DNA of 64,000 nt from contig JAOTOL010001640.1 in NCBI GenBank assembly GCA_034440575.1, positions 2,085,501 through 2,149,500 on the forward strand, in the 5' to 3' direction. Under the pieces are notes generated by a model. That model was not told the DNA's origin, made no database searches, and saw only the letters and a list, made by a program, of their open reading frames with translations. Below, piece by piece: positions 51,890 through 63,269 of the stretch (positions within the stretch are counted from its first letter, which is position 1; every line of letters begins with the position of its first letter). The position numbers and the translations under genes are program-made. Origin of the DNA: Imbricaverruca yamaguchii (Eukaryota > Arthropoda > Thecostraca > Neoverrucidae).

Positions 51890-54143
51890 AGGAGCAATTC
51901 CAAATTTCAACAGAGCAGACTTTAACGGCATGAGAGCGGCTTTAAGTGCCATCAAATGGGAAGAAGAATTCTCCAATTTAAATGCCTGTGAAATGTGGGA
52001 AAAGTTCAAATCTTACTTAAAGGAAACTCAGATTAGACATGTCCCCCAAAAGCAAAGATGCAAAAGAAGGGTAGGAAAGCCAGCATGGCTTACACCAGAC
52101 GTGATAAAAGCAATTAGGGCTAAGAAAACTGCATTTAGAGTTTTTAAAGAAGCCTCAAATGTCATTAATCTAAAGGCGTATCGAAAAGCTAGAGACACTG
52201 TGAAGCAAAAAACCAGAGCAGCAAAGCGAGCAAAGGAACTGGATTTAGCTAGAAACTGTAATGGGGACAGTAAAAAGTTCTTTAGTTTCTACAAGCTGAG
52301 TAAAGTTTCTAGCACAATTGGTCCACTGGAAGTAAACGGGACTACATTGGGTGAGGATAGTGAGATGGTTGAGGAGCTGAGCAAGCAGTTCAAATCAGTG
52401 TTTACATTGGAAGATATGACCAATCTGCCGACCGTACACCATAGTTCAGTTACATGGGATCTGACAAATGATGTTGATTTCATTGGTAGTGATGTTGTTT
52501 ACAATCATATCAGGAAAATAAAGCCAAATAAGGCAGCAGGACCTGATGAAATTTATGCTAGGGTGTTGCGGGAAACTGAAAAGGAACTGGCATTTCCACT
52601 TAGTATAATATTTTGTAGATCAGTTTCATAATGAAACATTTCAAACATAATGAAATTCCAACCGATTGGAAAAGGGCAAATGTAGTTCCTATTTTCAAGA
52701 AAGGAGAAAGAGGGAAAGTTGAAAACTATAGGCCAATAAGTCTCACATCCCTAGTCTGCAAGGTACTCGAATCAATTATCAAGGATAGAATAGTTAGTTA
52801 TCTGGAAGGTAGCAGATTGATTCAAGATACTCAACATGGATTTAGAAAAGGACGATCGTGTCTCACAAACCTCTTGGACTTTTTGAACTTCGCCACAGAA
52901 CAATTTGATCAGGGAAATCAGGTTGATGTAGCATATCTTGACTTTAGTAAGGCCTTTGACAAGGTACCCCATAAACGGTTAATGATACAGCTTCAGTCCC
53001 ATGGTATTGCAGGTAGCATCTTAAAATGGATAGAGTTGTGGCTTTCAGATAGACAGCAAAGAGTGATGCTAAATGGTACAAAGTCATCATGGCAAAATGT
53101 TCTTAGTGGAGTCCCCCAGGGGTCAGTACTAGGGCCATTACTGTTCATTATATTTGTAAATAACATTGAAAGCGGCCTAAGCAGTAAAGTTTTGAAATTT
53201 GCAGATGATTTGAAGGTCTTTAGGGCAATAACAGGTCAGGATGAGCATATCTCGCTGCAAAAAGACTTAGACGAACTTGTGAAGTGGTCCGAAGAATGGC
53301 AAATGAAATTTAACTTTGATAAGTGCAAAATCATGCATGTAGGTAAGCAGCATATGAAGGCTCCATACTTGATGGGTGGCCAAGTGCTATCAGTGACCCA
53401 ACAGGAGAAGGATTTAGGTGTTATTCTAAACACAAAATTGGGGGCATCAGAACAGACCAAGGAAGCCAGGAAGAAGGCACTGAGAATGCTCGGGGCAATA
53501 AATAGGAATGTATCATACAGAAGTGAGGAAGTGATCAGGAAGCTTTACTGTGCATACGTCAGGCCACATTTGGAATACTGCATCCAAGCTTGGTCTCCTA
53601 GCTATGAAAAAGATTGTTGGCTTTTAGAGAGAGTACAAAAGAGGGCTACAAAAATGGTTAATGGCATAAGCAACCTGGCATATGAGGAAAGATTGAAGAA
53701 ATTGAATATGTTTTCACTTAGATATAGAAGGCTGAGAGGAGATCTCATCGAGGTCTTTAAATTTGTCAATGGTCTGGGGAGGGGATACCTTGGGGAAATG
53801 TTTGAATTTAACAGAAATGATGCAATTAGAGGTCATAAATTCAAAATTAAAATTAACCACAGCAGAACAAGGTTAAGGCAAACTTTCTTCACCAACAGGG
53901 TAGTGGAACACTGGAACCAGCTGCCAGAAAACATTGTCAGTAGCAGCACATTGAACATCTTTAAAAACAGCATAGACAATCATTATAAGAATAGAGGGCT
54001 TGCTTTTCAGTATTACAGGGAGGGCTGATTGGCAGATTTGGTGGGCAACTGGTTCAGTGTACAGAGTGCAACCAAGAAGGGCCCTTGTGGCTCAAAGTTG
54101 CACTAATCTTTTATGTCTCTATGTCTTTATGTCTAGGAGCAAT
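51890..54143 (+). mobile_element. CR1/jockey-group LINE, long copy with 9-bp target duplication
   Basis: The element 51899-54134 is flanked by aggagcaat (51890-51898, 54135-54143) and ends in atgtctttatgtct repeats. Frame 1 (to 52631) gives the region before the reverse transcriptase (KPAWLTPDVIKAIR, PNKAAGPDEIYARVLRE). A stop and frame change at about 52629-52631 separate it from frame 2 (52631-54028), the reverse transcriptase: [60 protein letters not shown] (active-site FADD) and a C-terminal part with EHWNQLPENIVSS. The endonuclease domain is absent, so the copy is 5' truncated. Apart from the one frameshift the reverse transcriptase is intact, so the insertion is fairly young. The truncated relative at 13210 shows the family has several copies. 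Confidence 0.9.
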
Positions 54144-54149
54144 GCACCT

Positions 54150-55050
54150 TCCTTTCACTGTTGGTCTCAGCACAATGCTAGGCAAAATGAAAAACACGAA
54201 TAATTCACACTTCACCCTCAGCTCAGAGCGCACACCTACCTACATATGCAGCCAATTCCCTGCACGATACAGACCCAACACCACTCCCTCACACGCAGTC
54301 GGAAGCGACTGCGGTGTGCAAAGGATCAGTCAAGGTCTTGTGTTTGCAGCATGGCACTGTTAAGTGTTCAAAGTTGCTAATGGTTATGACGTCACTTAAA
54401 AAATACCTTGCATTGATTGGTTGAAAAGCAGTTTTCGTAACAGAAAATGCAAACGCAGCAAATTCCTATTGGCGGCCTCCGCTGTACTCCAGAAGCGACT
54501 CTTAAAACAGTCAGTTTTTCCCACTATAGGGTGGCTCAAAAGCAGGTTTCTGGAGACACACCGGCCGAATTCGTAGCAACCGGAGGCCAGTATATTCAGT
54601 GCGCAGGCACGAAGTTTGGCGCGTTGTTGTCAGCATTTCCGCTGGTTGTCGTTTTGTGTGGTGTGTGTGTTCGGTTGCTGTCTGTGCACTTGATGGTACA
54701 AAAAGTGTATAGTTATTTGGTAACAGTAAGTAGAATAACATGTTTGGTGGATATTTTCTTCAATCTTGTATTAAATTTTTAGTGGTATTTTTGTTCCTTC
54801 TGCATGTTTGTGTCAGAGTACATGTGGATCCCATTCTATCCAGTATGAATCCAGAGTGCAAAAATGTTTTAGGAGATGAAATCTCTTAAGAAGTGCCTTA
54901 ATTACCACCCTGCAGCTGATATCAGCTCAATGTGGCTCCATTTCTAATGTCCATCACAGTTTATCCTGATACTTTTCTTAAAACTTACATGTTGATGCCC
55001 AAGAAAGCAATGAATATTTTTATGTCAAATTTTTTTTTCAATGGAAAACA
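54150..55050. other. non-coding stretch, nothing recognised
   Basis: No exon or mobile element recognised. Confidence 0.5.
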
Positions 55051-55052
55051 AA

Positions 55053-55081
55053 ACCCTAACCTAACCTAGCCTAACCTAACA
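55053..55081. repeat. short interstitial CCTAA run
   Basis: accctaacctaacctagcct aacctaaca: five CCTAA-type units, the complement of the arthropod telomere repeat TTAGG. A shorter taacctaacctaat lies at 39103-39116. It is too short to be a telomere. Confidence 0.7.
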
Positions 55082-55084
55082 ACT

Positions 55085-56520
55085 TATTTGCTTTATGTGG
55101 GTAAAAGGTTTGTAAAACTTGTATCATTGTATTTGATGTATCACGGATACATTAAACTGATAGGTAGGCATTCCCATCACTGCAGATGCAGACTGGTTAC
55201 TCTACATCAAGTTGTTTATCTTTAGCACACTCATTCCATGAAACTGCTAATTCCCTTGCTCATGATGTATTCTTTCGAAATGCATCCGTATGATACCCCA
55301 TTGTCAAATATGCGAGGGTGTAATTCAACTTTAACTCACAATCAGGAGCATCTTCTGGTTCCCATGATATGTAGTTTTGTCCGAGTGATACTTTATGACC
55401 GACGGAATTTATTTGAAAAGAGTCTTGCCGACGAGGAGGTCCAACCCTACGGCTAGCACGAACTTCAGCCCCCTCCATTGTCATATAAAATTTAGCACGA
55501 AAGAACAGTTTAAACCAGATAAATAATCGTTTCGAAACACCGCCCCAAACTCCTCTCCCAAGCCCACTTCAGTAGCACACGCCCACAGGAGGAATGAATT
55601 AGGCATGAATGGCGCAAAAATATCAGTCCTTGTTCAGGTCCGCGGAAGCTCTACGTCACATGGGCTGAGCCCGAAGTGTTTTGTGCGATTTCTGCAGTTT
55701 TAAAAAGAAAACATTAGTACCTTGCGCATAGCCATTCTACGAGTGAGTGTTATGAAATGGCAATACCATTCTGCATCTTTAAAAAAACGGTCAACTTCGT
55801 CTTTCAGTAGAATATGCATTTGTTCATAACCGCATAACAGTTCGAGGTAGGCTGTAGTGGGAATTTCTCCCAAAGTTAAAGTTCCTTCATCTGGGCTCCA
55901 TATGGCTACCATAACTAAAATACTATATGGCAAGATCGAATGGTATATATCGCCTTGGATCAAAGCGGTGATCTTTTTTCTGGGTGGTGGGGGGTCAGCT
56001 CTTATGACATCAGGTTGGAGTAGATTCCATTATAAAGTACTATATTTGTTTCCAATATTGATTAAATTCGTAAAAACGAGTCCTGCCTGTTTTTGGAAAC
56101 TCTCTTCAGCTATCGGAATCTGCCAGTAATCGGCTCAAAGATGAAAAGATGAGATGACGCTTGCTCCATCAAGGCAGGCCAGAAATACTTCAATTTTGAC
56201 GAAGGAGATAGCTAGGAGTGCAGTAAAGGTTTCCTTCAGGAGAGCCCGACAAAGAAATGTTGTGAAACAGAGGCCGCTTTCGGTGCGAGTGGCGTGCCGG
56301 AAAATTCTGCTTTTGCGTGGTACGGAAATCTTAAAATTTATCGATTCATCTGGTGCATTTTTGGTTCCTGATAAAGGGGCGACAGTCCCCGTTATCTGCG
56401 CTTCCAGGGATAGTTATTTTCTTGGTCATTTAGTTTAGTGTTCCGAAGTCAATCGCGAATCGATTGCACACATCCTCACATTTAGAATGAGTCCAACACA
56501 CGGGCTGTTTGATTAACCCG
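55085..56520. other. mostly non-coding stretch with one exon-like frame
   Basis: Apart from the possible exon at 55721-55851 (-), nothing is recognised. A further open stretch on the - strand at 55260-55480 (GQNYISWEPEDAPDCELKLN) has ordinary protein composition but no recognised family or splice support. Confidence 0.4.
55721..55851 (-). CDS. possible exon of an unknown gene
   Basis: Between the acceptor-like attcccactacag and the donor gtacta lies a 131-nt frame, YLELLCGYEQMHILLKDEVD then RFFKDAEWYCHFITLTRRMA MRK. It is phase 1 to phase 0, with the residue mix of a folded, helical protein and unlike the neighbouring random frames. I recognise no family. It could equally be a scrap of a mobile element. 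Confidence 0.25.
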
Positions 56521-56529
56521 CGCCGTCTC

Positions 56530-57310
56530 GGGGGGTGGGGGTTGATATGCGCCTCCCTAAGGTTTTCCGCAGATAGTGAAAGCACGGCGCGAGGCAGCGC
56601 ACCGAAATTTGGCATACGTGAATTATACATGTGGTGTCAAAATGTTGAGGTCAGGTCATATAGGATCAACGAGTTAGTCAAGGTCAAGTGAAGTCACTTT
56701 TAGAAATGTTCAGCAAGTTGTTACGCTCGAACAGATGAAGATATTTTAATGAAACTTTCAGCACTTGCTTGTCTTTAGGGACGAAGGGAAACGCAGTATA
56801 TACATTTTTTCACGTATTATTTTTTACTTATTAGTTTTGGCATATTTGCACATTAGAGTTAAAATATAATATTCTGGCTAACGTAAGCATTCTTTATGAC
56901 AGCAAGTTGACTTCGAACGATGTTTTCCGGTCCGCTCTACCGATTGGAAAAAAAATTAAGGAAACTTGAAAACGCAAAATTTTGAAATTTCAATAACATA
57001 TAACTTTGATTTTTGTGAGCAAAAATGTCATGGGCATGGTCGCTTTTGTCTTCCTTTCCTGATTCCAAATATTTGTTTTTCAAATCTCCCCAAAATGAAC
57101 TCCCTGGAGTCAAACAAATGAGAACAAATGATGCAAGTCGTGTAAACCTAAGCCCCTAGTGATGTTACTGTTTTTAATAGGGGTGGTGTCTGGCCCTACT
57201 GGTCGAACGGTTTCCGATAATATCGCTTTCGCCTACGTACAACGTTTAGTTTGGAGATTAGACTTATCAACCCCCTAACCTCCCCCCCCCCCTGAGACGG
57301 GGTGTGAGGA
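56530..57310. repeat. unknown dispersed repeat, copy 2
   Basis: Aligns with copy 1 through cgagttagtcaaggtcaagt gaagtcac, attctggctaacgtaagcat and the aatgaactccctggagtcaa region. Diverged by many substitutions. It starts near ccgcgccgtctcggggg. Confidence 0.8.
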
Positions 57311-57319
57311 TATGATCAG

Positions 57320-59340
57320 AAGGACAGGAGGTTTAATCGGTTATTCCAGCTTCTAGCGTAATTTTACTTCGTTCCCTACCGAAGGTAAGCAGCCAAAGAT
57401 GTGCGATAACCCCTTCCCCGAAAAACTGGATTAAACAAGACATTTTGGACTTGCACCACGACAAAAAATAATTGTTCAGCGCGCAATTTGCACGCCGAAA
57501 GCGATCTTGGTAACAATATATTGCTCGGGTCGGACCCACTTAAGAAAATCCTGGCTCTGCCGCTGTCCTCTTCACAGGTGGCCACTCGGAAGCTGAAGGT
57601 GGCAACGTCATTGACACCTAGCGATGCTTATTGCATTGTATCTATGTGGTGTGTATCCTTGAATGCGACCAACATGCAAAAAGCTGAATTCAATCATGTG
57701 GCATCGCTTGCCTATTGTTCGAGCCTGGGCTGTGCCAGTAATTCCATCCGAATAGTCCTCTCCTGTCTGGGACGGGTGTAAGGGGGCGGTGGGGACATGT
57801 TCACACCAACCTATGGAATGTGTGTGCCCTTCCGGTCAGGAAATGGCGCCCCTCTGAGAGGGCTTAAGTATACAACCCTCCAAAAAAGTTAAACCAGAGA
57901 CGCTCCTCTGAGAAGAAAAGTGCCCCCTTGGAGGGAAAGGTAACCTTCTGGGAATGGCAGTAAGTACCCTCTTCCCATCAAATTTGATTTATTCTTCAGC
58001 CAGAGGCGCTCCTCAGACGGTAAAGCCGCCCCTCTAGGTAATGCGCAGTGGTGCCCTTCCGGACATGTGCCCCCATGGCAATTCCCGGATCCAGCCCTGG
58101 CCGATATTCTTGAAGAACGTCTTGCATGGCCCTTCTGATATCTCTAGATTTGGCGACATATTCTGCTTTGTATGACAAGCGAAGTTTCAGATCATTCATT
58201 GCCGCCGATAATTACAGCATGCTGTGCATTGCAAGCCGCAGTATATGCTACAGTTATGCACCAAATATGCGCCCAAGACATGCCTTGGCGCCGGGTGGCT
58301 CGCAGTGGGACCGATACGATCCAGCCGTCACGTGAACATGACGGATATCCGGACCGGCGTGACCAGCCTTGGGAGGGCATTGCTCGGCTTACAAAATCCC
58401 GAGATGCTGACTTGAATCAGATGTTGTGCCGTCGTTGTGATATGATTCATCGGTCTGCCCTTCAGAAGAATTAGAAACCTCAATATCACCTGTTCCCCAT
58501 TAGATGAAATCTGCAATATTGGCTAGCAGGACAACACAAAGTTCCATTATTTGAAATAGTGTTGGCACGACTTAGATTGGATCATACACACATCGCCCAT
58601 TGCCATTTGATCACCTGAAGTTCCTCCCACCCCCACCCCCGTCTGCGATCCATGCCAAACTCCACTTACTATCGAACATTATATGTTGCGGTGTCCACTC
58701 TGCTCTTCACCGCCTGTGCATACGAGTTGTTGCTCATAAAAATATTCAACCTGATTAAAAATGCTGCTTGGCAATGACCCTCCAGTTCCACCGGAACATC
58801 TTCGAACTGATCTAATGGTTTCTCATCTCATCGCCCGTATTTAAGCAAATAGGGTTATTACCTGTGCACATTTTGGTGAATCGTGTACAGGCCTTTCCCA
58901 TGTCCGACGGGAATGATTTTCCCGCCTTGGTACTCCTCTGGGCTAAGCGTGCAGTGTCAGGTTTGTATTCTCTGTAATGCTTGTCCTAAATAAAATTGAA
59001 GATGCAAAGAATTTGTCTCTGCTTCGTTATGTTGGGAATGATAGCACGGACACCGCCAGGAGTGATCAGACCGGGTGCTTGTGAACAAAAAAAAGAACCA
59101 ATGAAGCACATACACAAACAAAGAAACGACTCAGACCATTTGACTTAGGATATAAATATGCTTAAGTTCTCCACCAGTATTGGGTACATTAGTTGCAGGT
59201 GCTCAGTTTTCGCGATTGTGAAAAATCTTACTTCTCAGCAAAACAAAATAGAAAAGCCGCGTGTCATGCGTTGACCCGCGTTAAACATCGAAGCGTCGAA
59301 CCAGTCCGCCATGCCGGATAGCTAGGATGACCGTAGAAGC
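57320..59340. other. non-coding stretch, nothing recognised
   Basis: No exon or RNA gene recognised. A motif aaaatcctggctctgccgct at 57546 resembles transposon-end sequence (compare aaaatcctgggtccgcctct at 36046), but no element could be delimited. Confidence 0.45.
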
Positions 59341-59753
59341 CTTTATTGAGTGCATGCTGTTTTAACACCAGGCGTCCTCATAACACACAGTTCAATCTGC
59401 ACATGCCAGGTGGTGTTCACCATCAAGACATGCGCTATTGGAGGACGTAATAAACGGTGCGCCACTATAATTCATAATTTAATAGCAGCTGCAGCCATCA
59501 ATCTAGCGCGATCCATATTCTGTCACATATTGGATGATGGATACCGGACGATAAGTTCATATCCGTTGGCGTTCTCGTCGGTAAAGACGCCTTGCCATGT
59601 ACATGGCGTAGGTTGTCCCGAGAGGGCCATCTCCCAGCACAGCTCGGGGTCGGGCTGCATCAGTGACCAGCTCGTTACCTGAGATCCATCGACGCACCCG
59701 ATACGCGTGCATTGATGGGGGCGGGTCATCCAGGGCAGTATCGATGGTCATGC

Positions 59754-59971
59754 GCTATCTGTTTGGTTTGGTTTTGTTTGTTTTGTTTATTGGTTGGTTC
59801 ACGACACACTTTATGCACATTCACGGCTAATGGCGCCGCCCACACTGTTTCGCCGGTGGGCCGCGGGATTGGGAAATGTCCGGAGTGGCGCTAGAGTCGA
59901 ACCCGGGACCTTTGGTACCCATAGCCCGACACCTTAACCACTCGGCCATCCCCGCCCCGCTATCTGTTTGG
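59754..59971 (-). mobile_element. SINE-A copy 5 with perfect 13-bp target duplication
   Basis: The element 59767-59958 is flanked by gctatctgtttgg at 59754-59766 and 59959-59971. Read on the - strand: ggggcggggatggccgagtg gttaagg (A box), gggttcgactct (B box), body and a caaaac-rich tail. Near-identical to the reference copy at 35408. Confidence 0.95.
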
Positions 59972-60139
59972 ATAACAAACTTCGGACATCTGGCGGTCGT
60001 GTGCCACCTATTCGTGAATCAACTCCGCGCGATGGCCGCGCACTCTGACTAGATATACCAGCGGCTTAGGACCCCTTCGCCCTCCCCCTCTCCAAGAATG
60101 AACCTTTTGCGTACTTGGCTGAAGCACTGCGATATACTT

Positions 60140-60620
60140 TTAACCCGTTCCGTCTCGGGGGTCTTCAACCGCGCCCCCCTCATATTTTTCGCGGATAACG
60201 GACGAACGGCGCGCGGCAGCGCGCCAAGATTTTGCATACCTTTTCCCACATCAATTTGACATGCTGATTCAATTTTTTTGGGTCAGGTCATGTATGGTTA
60301 ACGAGTTAGTCAAGGTCAAGTGAAGTCACCTCCAAAAACGTTCAACCAGTCGTCACGCATTAACGGATACAGATATTTTCATGAAACTTTCAGTATTTGC
60401 TTATCCTTACGGATGCAACAATACGTCCGAGTGGAATTTTTTTTCTTTTTTGACTAGATATGAATTTTGCGTATTTGCCAAATTGCAGTTCGAATACAGG
60501 ATTCTGGCCAAAGTAAGCATTTTTTATGATGACAAGTTGACTTCTAACAACGTTTCTCGGTCTGCTCTAACCAATGAAAAAGGAAAATTAAATACAACTT
60601 GAAAACTCAAAATTTTGAAA
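60140..60620. repeat. unknown dispersed repeat, copy 3 (shorter)
   Basis: Shares ccgttccgtctcgggggtct tcaacc, cataccttttcccacatcaa tttgacatgctgattc and agttagtcaaggtcaagtga with copy 1, then stops near 60620. Confidence 0.8.
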
Positions 60621-60899
60621 TTCCTCGCTGATTTTCTAGTATAAATAAAGTCAAGCGGACGTCGGCCGAACACCGACACCGAGTACGAAATGTGGCAATG
60701 TCAATTGAATGTCGTAGGGTAACTTCCAAACCCCTCGATATTGGAGGAGATGCGATTTAGTAGGCCCGGCTCGTTTTCCCTTAAATATTACATCCTTCTG
60801 GCATACTTTTTAGGTCGATTTGACGTCCATATTTCTGCATCTTCGTTCCGTCTTTCACAGTGCATTTCATTTTCCCTTCCGTGCCTCTGTCTGCCTGTC

Positions 60900-61020
60900 T
60901 CTATCTCCCTCCCTCTATATCTCTCGCTTTCTGCTCTCCTCTCGGAAGCGCTCTCTCTCTCTCTCTCTCTTTCTGTTTCTCTTGAGGGTTGCTTTTGCTC
61001 TCGCCCCCTATTTATGCTGC
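60900..61020. other. pyrimidine-rich tract
   Basis: ctgtctctatctccctccct and ctctctctctctctctctct tracts, then ctatttatgctgcc. It lies about 450 bp 5' of the possible first exon at 61461. A promoter role is only a guess. Confidence 0.3.
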
Positions 61021-61460
61021 CTTTTCTATATTTTGGTAATTCCTTTACTTCTTTGCTTTCCATTTGGATTCGTATAGGATCTACTTAACAGCCGGACTGC
61101 ATAGGGTACCCAACATGATTTTGCAAAACTATCGTGCTTATCCATTTTAATGAACTCTTAATATGCTTGGAGAGGGGAACTGGAGCCACAGGCTGCCTGA
61201 CCGGATTGCCACCACCTCCCAAACCGAGCTCCTCCCCCACCCCCACCCACACACGGTTGGTGGAAGCCACTGGCTCTCGGCGGCGGCAGTGGTGGTGGGG
61301 GCGGGGGGCGGGGAGGCCGGCGGTCGGCGGCGAATGGTCACCTCTGTCGGGCCACAGTGGCCGCCACCGTCGGCTGGACAGGGCGGCACGCGCCGGGTCG
61401 GAGGACGCACGGCACGTGCTGACACCCGCGCACGACGGCCGACGGCGCCACTCTGCAAAT

Positions 61461-61506
61461 ATGGCGCGAACTGTGCTTCTGCTGCTGATGTTCAGTCTTG
61501 AACACG
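61461..61506 (+). CDS. possible first exon with signal peptide (unknown gene)
   Basis: An ATG in a good context (aaat before, g after) gives MARTVLLLLMFSLEH, a typical hydrophobic leader, and is followed at 61507 by a consensus donor gtgagt, phase 1. It is preceded by 200 bp of GC/CpG-rich DNA, as expected near a promoter. No following exon was recognised before the window end. The donor and exon end have been duplicated by a mini-hairpin retroposon (see 61500-61587). Confidence 0.4.
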
Positions 61507-61587
61507 GTGAGTGGGCGTAATGTGACCAAAGCAGTCTGGGCGCCCTAAATCCCGAATAACTAGCTAGCCAACTCGAACACGGTGAGT
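61500..61587 (+). mobile_element. mini-hairpin retroposon copy m15 with 13-bp target duplication over a splice donor
   Basis: The insert 61513-61574 (gggcgtaatgtgaccaaagc, agtctgggcgccctaaatcc, cgaataactagctagccaac tc) is flanked by perfect gaacacggtgagt at 61500-61512 and 61575-61587. The duplicated target contains the last coding bases of the possible signal-peptide exon and its donor gtgagt. Full-length core plus tail, same orientation as m1. Confidence 0.88.
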
Positions 61588-61589
61588 AA

Positions 61590-62840
61590 GCTCATGCACG
61601 GTGTGTTGCTGCCGCTGTTGTGATATATCCATCTGTGCTCCCATCACACCCCTTCCCTATTCTACCCTCTACCAAATCAATTCCATTCTCGACTGCATCC
61701 ATCGTCCCCTACCTCCGTTCGCAGCCGCCATCCCGAACTGGCGCGGCCGAAGCCCCTGGGTGTGTGTTGGGGGGGGGGGGCTGGCTGCCTGGCAAGTTGC
61801 TCGCCGGGCATGAGCGGGCATGTCCGGAGTTCCAACGATGCACATCCGCCTCGGCTGGATGCAGGAACTCCAGGTCGCGGGATAGGTTTCGGCCGTCGGC
61901 GCCGATAGTCTGAAGCCTTTGCGCCGCCGTGTTTGCACAAGTGCCCGATGGGCGTGTTCTTGTCGGTGTTTTCGGACGGCCGGTGGCCCTTCACTCCATA
62001 CTCCGGCGTCATACCCGCTTGCACACAGTCCGAGGACGATATTTTTCCGTGACTTATTGTGATCAATCAGATTGCATCAGGCAGTGCGCAGTATTTGTTC
62101 CCAGACACTGCGCAGCGAGCCCAACAGTGACGGTAAAGGGTACGCAATACTTTGGAGATATGACTCTTAATTGGGTCCTGACAGTAATTTCTCATTATCA
62201 CACAACAAAAATCCACCATCAGCCAGCTGCACCTGATAATCGCCTGGCCACCATGGGACACAAATATGACGGCACCTCTTCTGTCTTTCGACCCACTTGT
62301 GAGGTATGCGGTATCACAAAACTACGGTACACACTTTACACGACAAGGTGGTGAACACCACATCTCAGTACGTACACATGAGATGTTTTTAATGCACTCC
62401 CTCCCAGTGTACCTCCCCCAGCGTACAGCTCCAGCCAGGCCAACAAACCCACGTCAGTGCCCTATGTCTCTAAATCCTAAATCTCAAAATGTTTCTGCCG
62501 CATCCGGTTTGACCTACGGAGCACCGGAGAGCTTGAACACCGCGTGCCAAGTCCGTCGGCTCTGGCAGTTGAGCGACCAGCCCTGCTTACTGGCTCAGGG
62601 GTACGATTTTCTCGACCGGTCGCTACAGGTTGTGCCACCCGGCTGTCCTCGGCCGGTGACTTCTGAATCGGTGCACACGGAGCACCAGCATCCTGTTCCA
62701 CAGTCGCGTCCGTCGGGCGCTCGTCATCGGAGTTCAGCGACTTTGTGGCGTGACCCATGTTTGAGCCTGGATTTGAGTTGATTGTGGCTTTGCGACGCAC
62801 TCAGCAGCTGGGGCCACATGGCGTCGCCTGCCTCTCGCCC
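61590..62840. other. non-coding or intron stretch, nothing recognised
   Basis: Includes a poly-G run near 61769. No convincing exon continuing the 61461 frame was found. Confidence 0.45.
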
Positions 62841-62845
62841 TGGCG

Positions 62846-62930
62846 GGAAGGGCGGGCATCGCGGGGAATCGAACCCCGCACCTCTGGCTTGCCAGACGCT
62901 CAGCTGAACCACTTAGCTACCGACGTCCCC
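62846..62930 (-). mobile_element. tRNA-like SINE head (third family, single copy)
   Basis: On the - strand: ggggacgtcggtagctaagt ggttcagctgagcg (A-box-like), then ggggttcgattccccgc, a perfect B box inside a T-arm stem. The 3' part continues into gcccgcccttcccgccaggg rather than a tRNA acceptor stem, so a SINE or tRNA-derived pseudogene is more likely than a working tRNA. Confidence 0.6.
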
Positions 62931-63269
62931 AGGCTTGAGCCTGGACAGGATGTGGCTCTACCTGGGCACACATGGTCCAAATGACCACGGAAACTTTGAC
63001 CATCGGGAAGCCTGAACGTCACACATCTGTCCTACGACTTCGGTGACAACAGCTGAACTCCAGCGCTTATCGAGAACGACACCCCGCACGAAAACAGCAC
63101 CCCCACATGCAAGTACCTCTCGACAGATCTCTGATTGTTACTGGACGTCTGCTCCGCTTGCCATGTGTTACCCTATTTCTCCCACCCGAATGGAGACGGC
63201 GGAGACGCGTCATCATCACCCTGTCGTTGAGCATTTCACCCGGTAGAATGGCCTGCAGTAGAATGTGAC

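Noticed and set aside
62846..62930. Functional tRNA on the - strand
   Set aside because: A and B boxes are good, but the 5' and 3' ends do not pair as an acceptor stem and a SINE-like 3' body follows.
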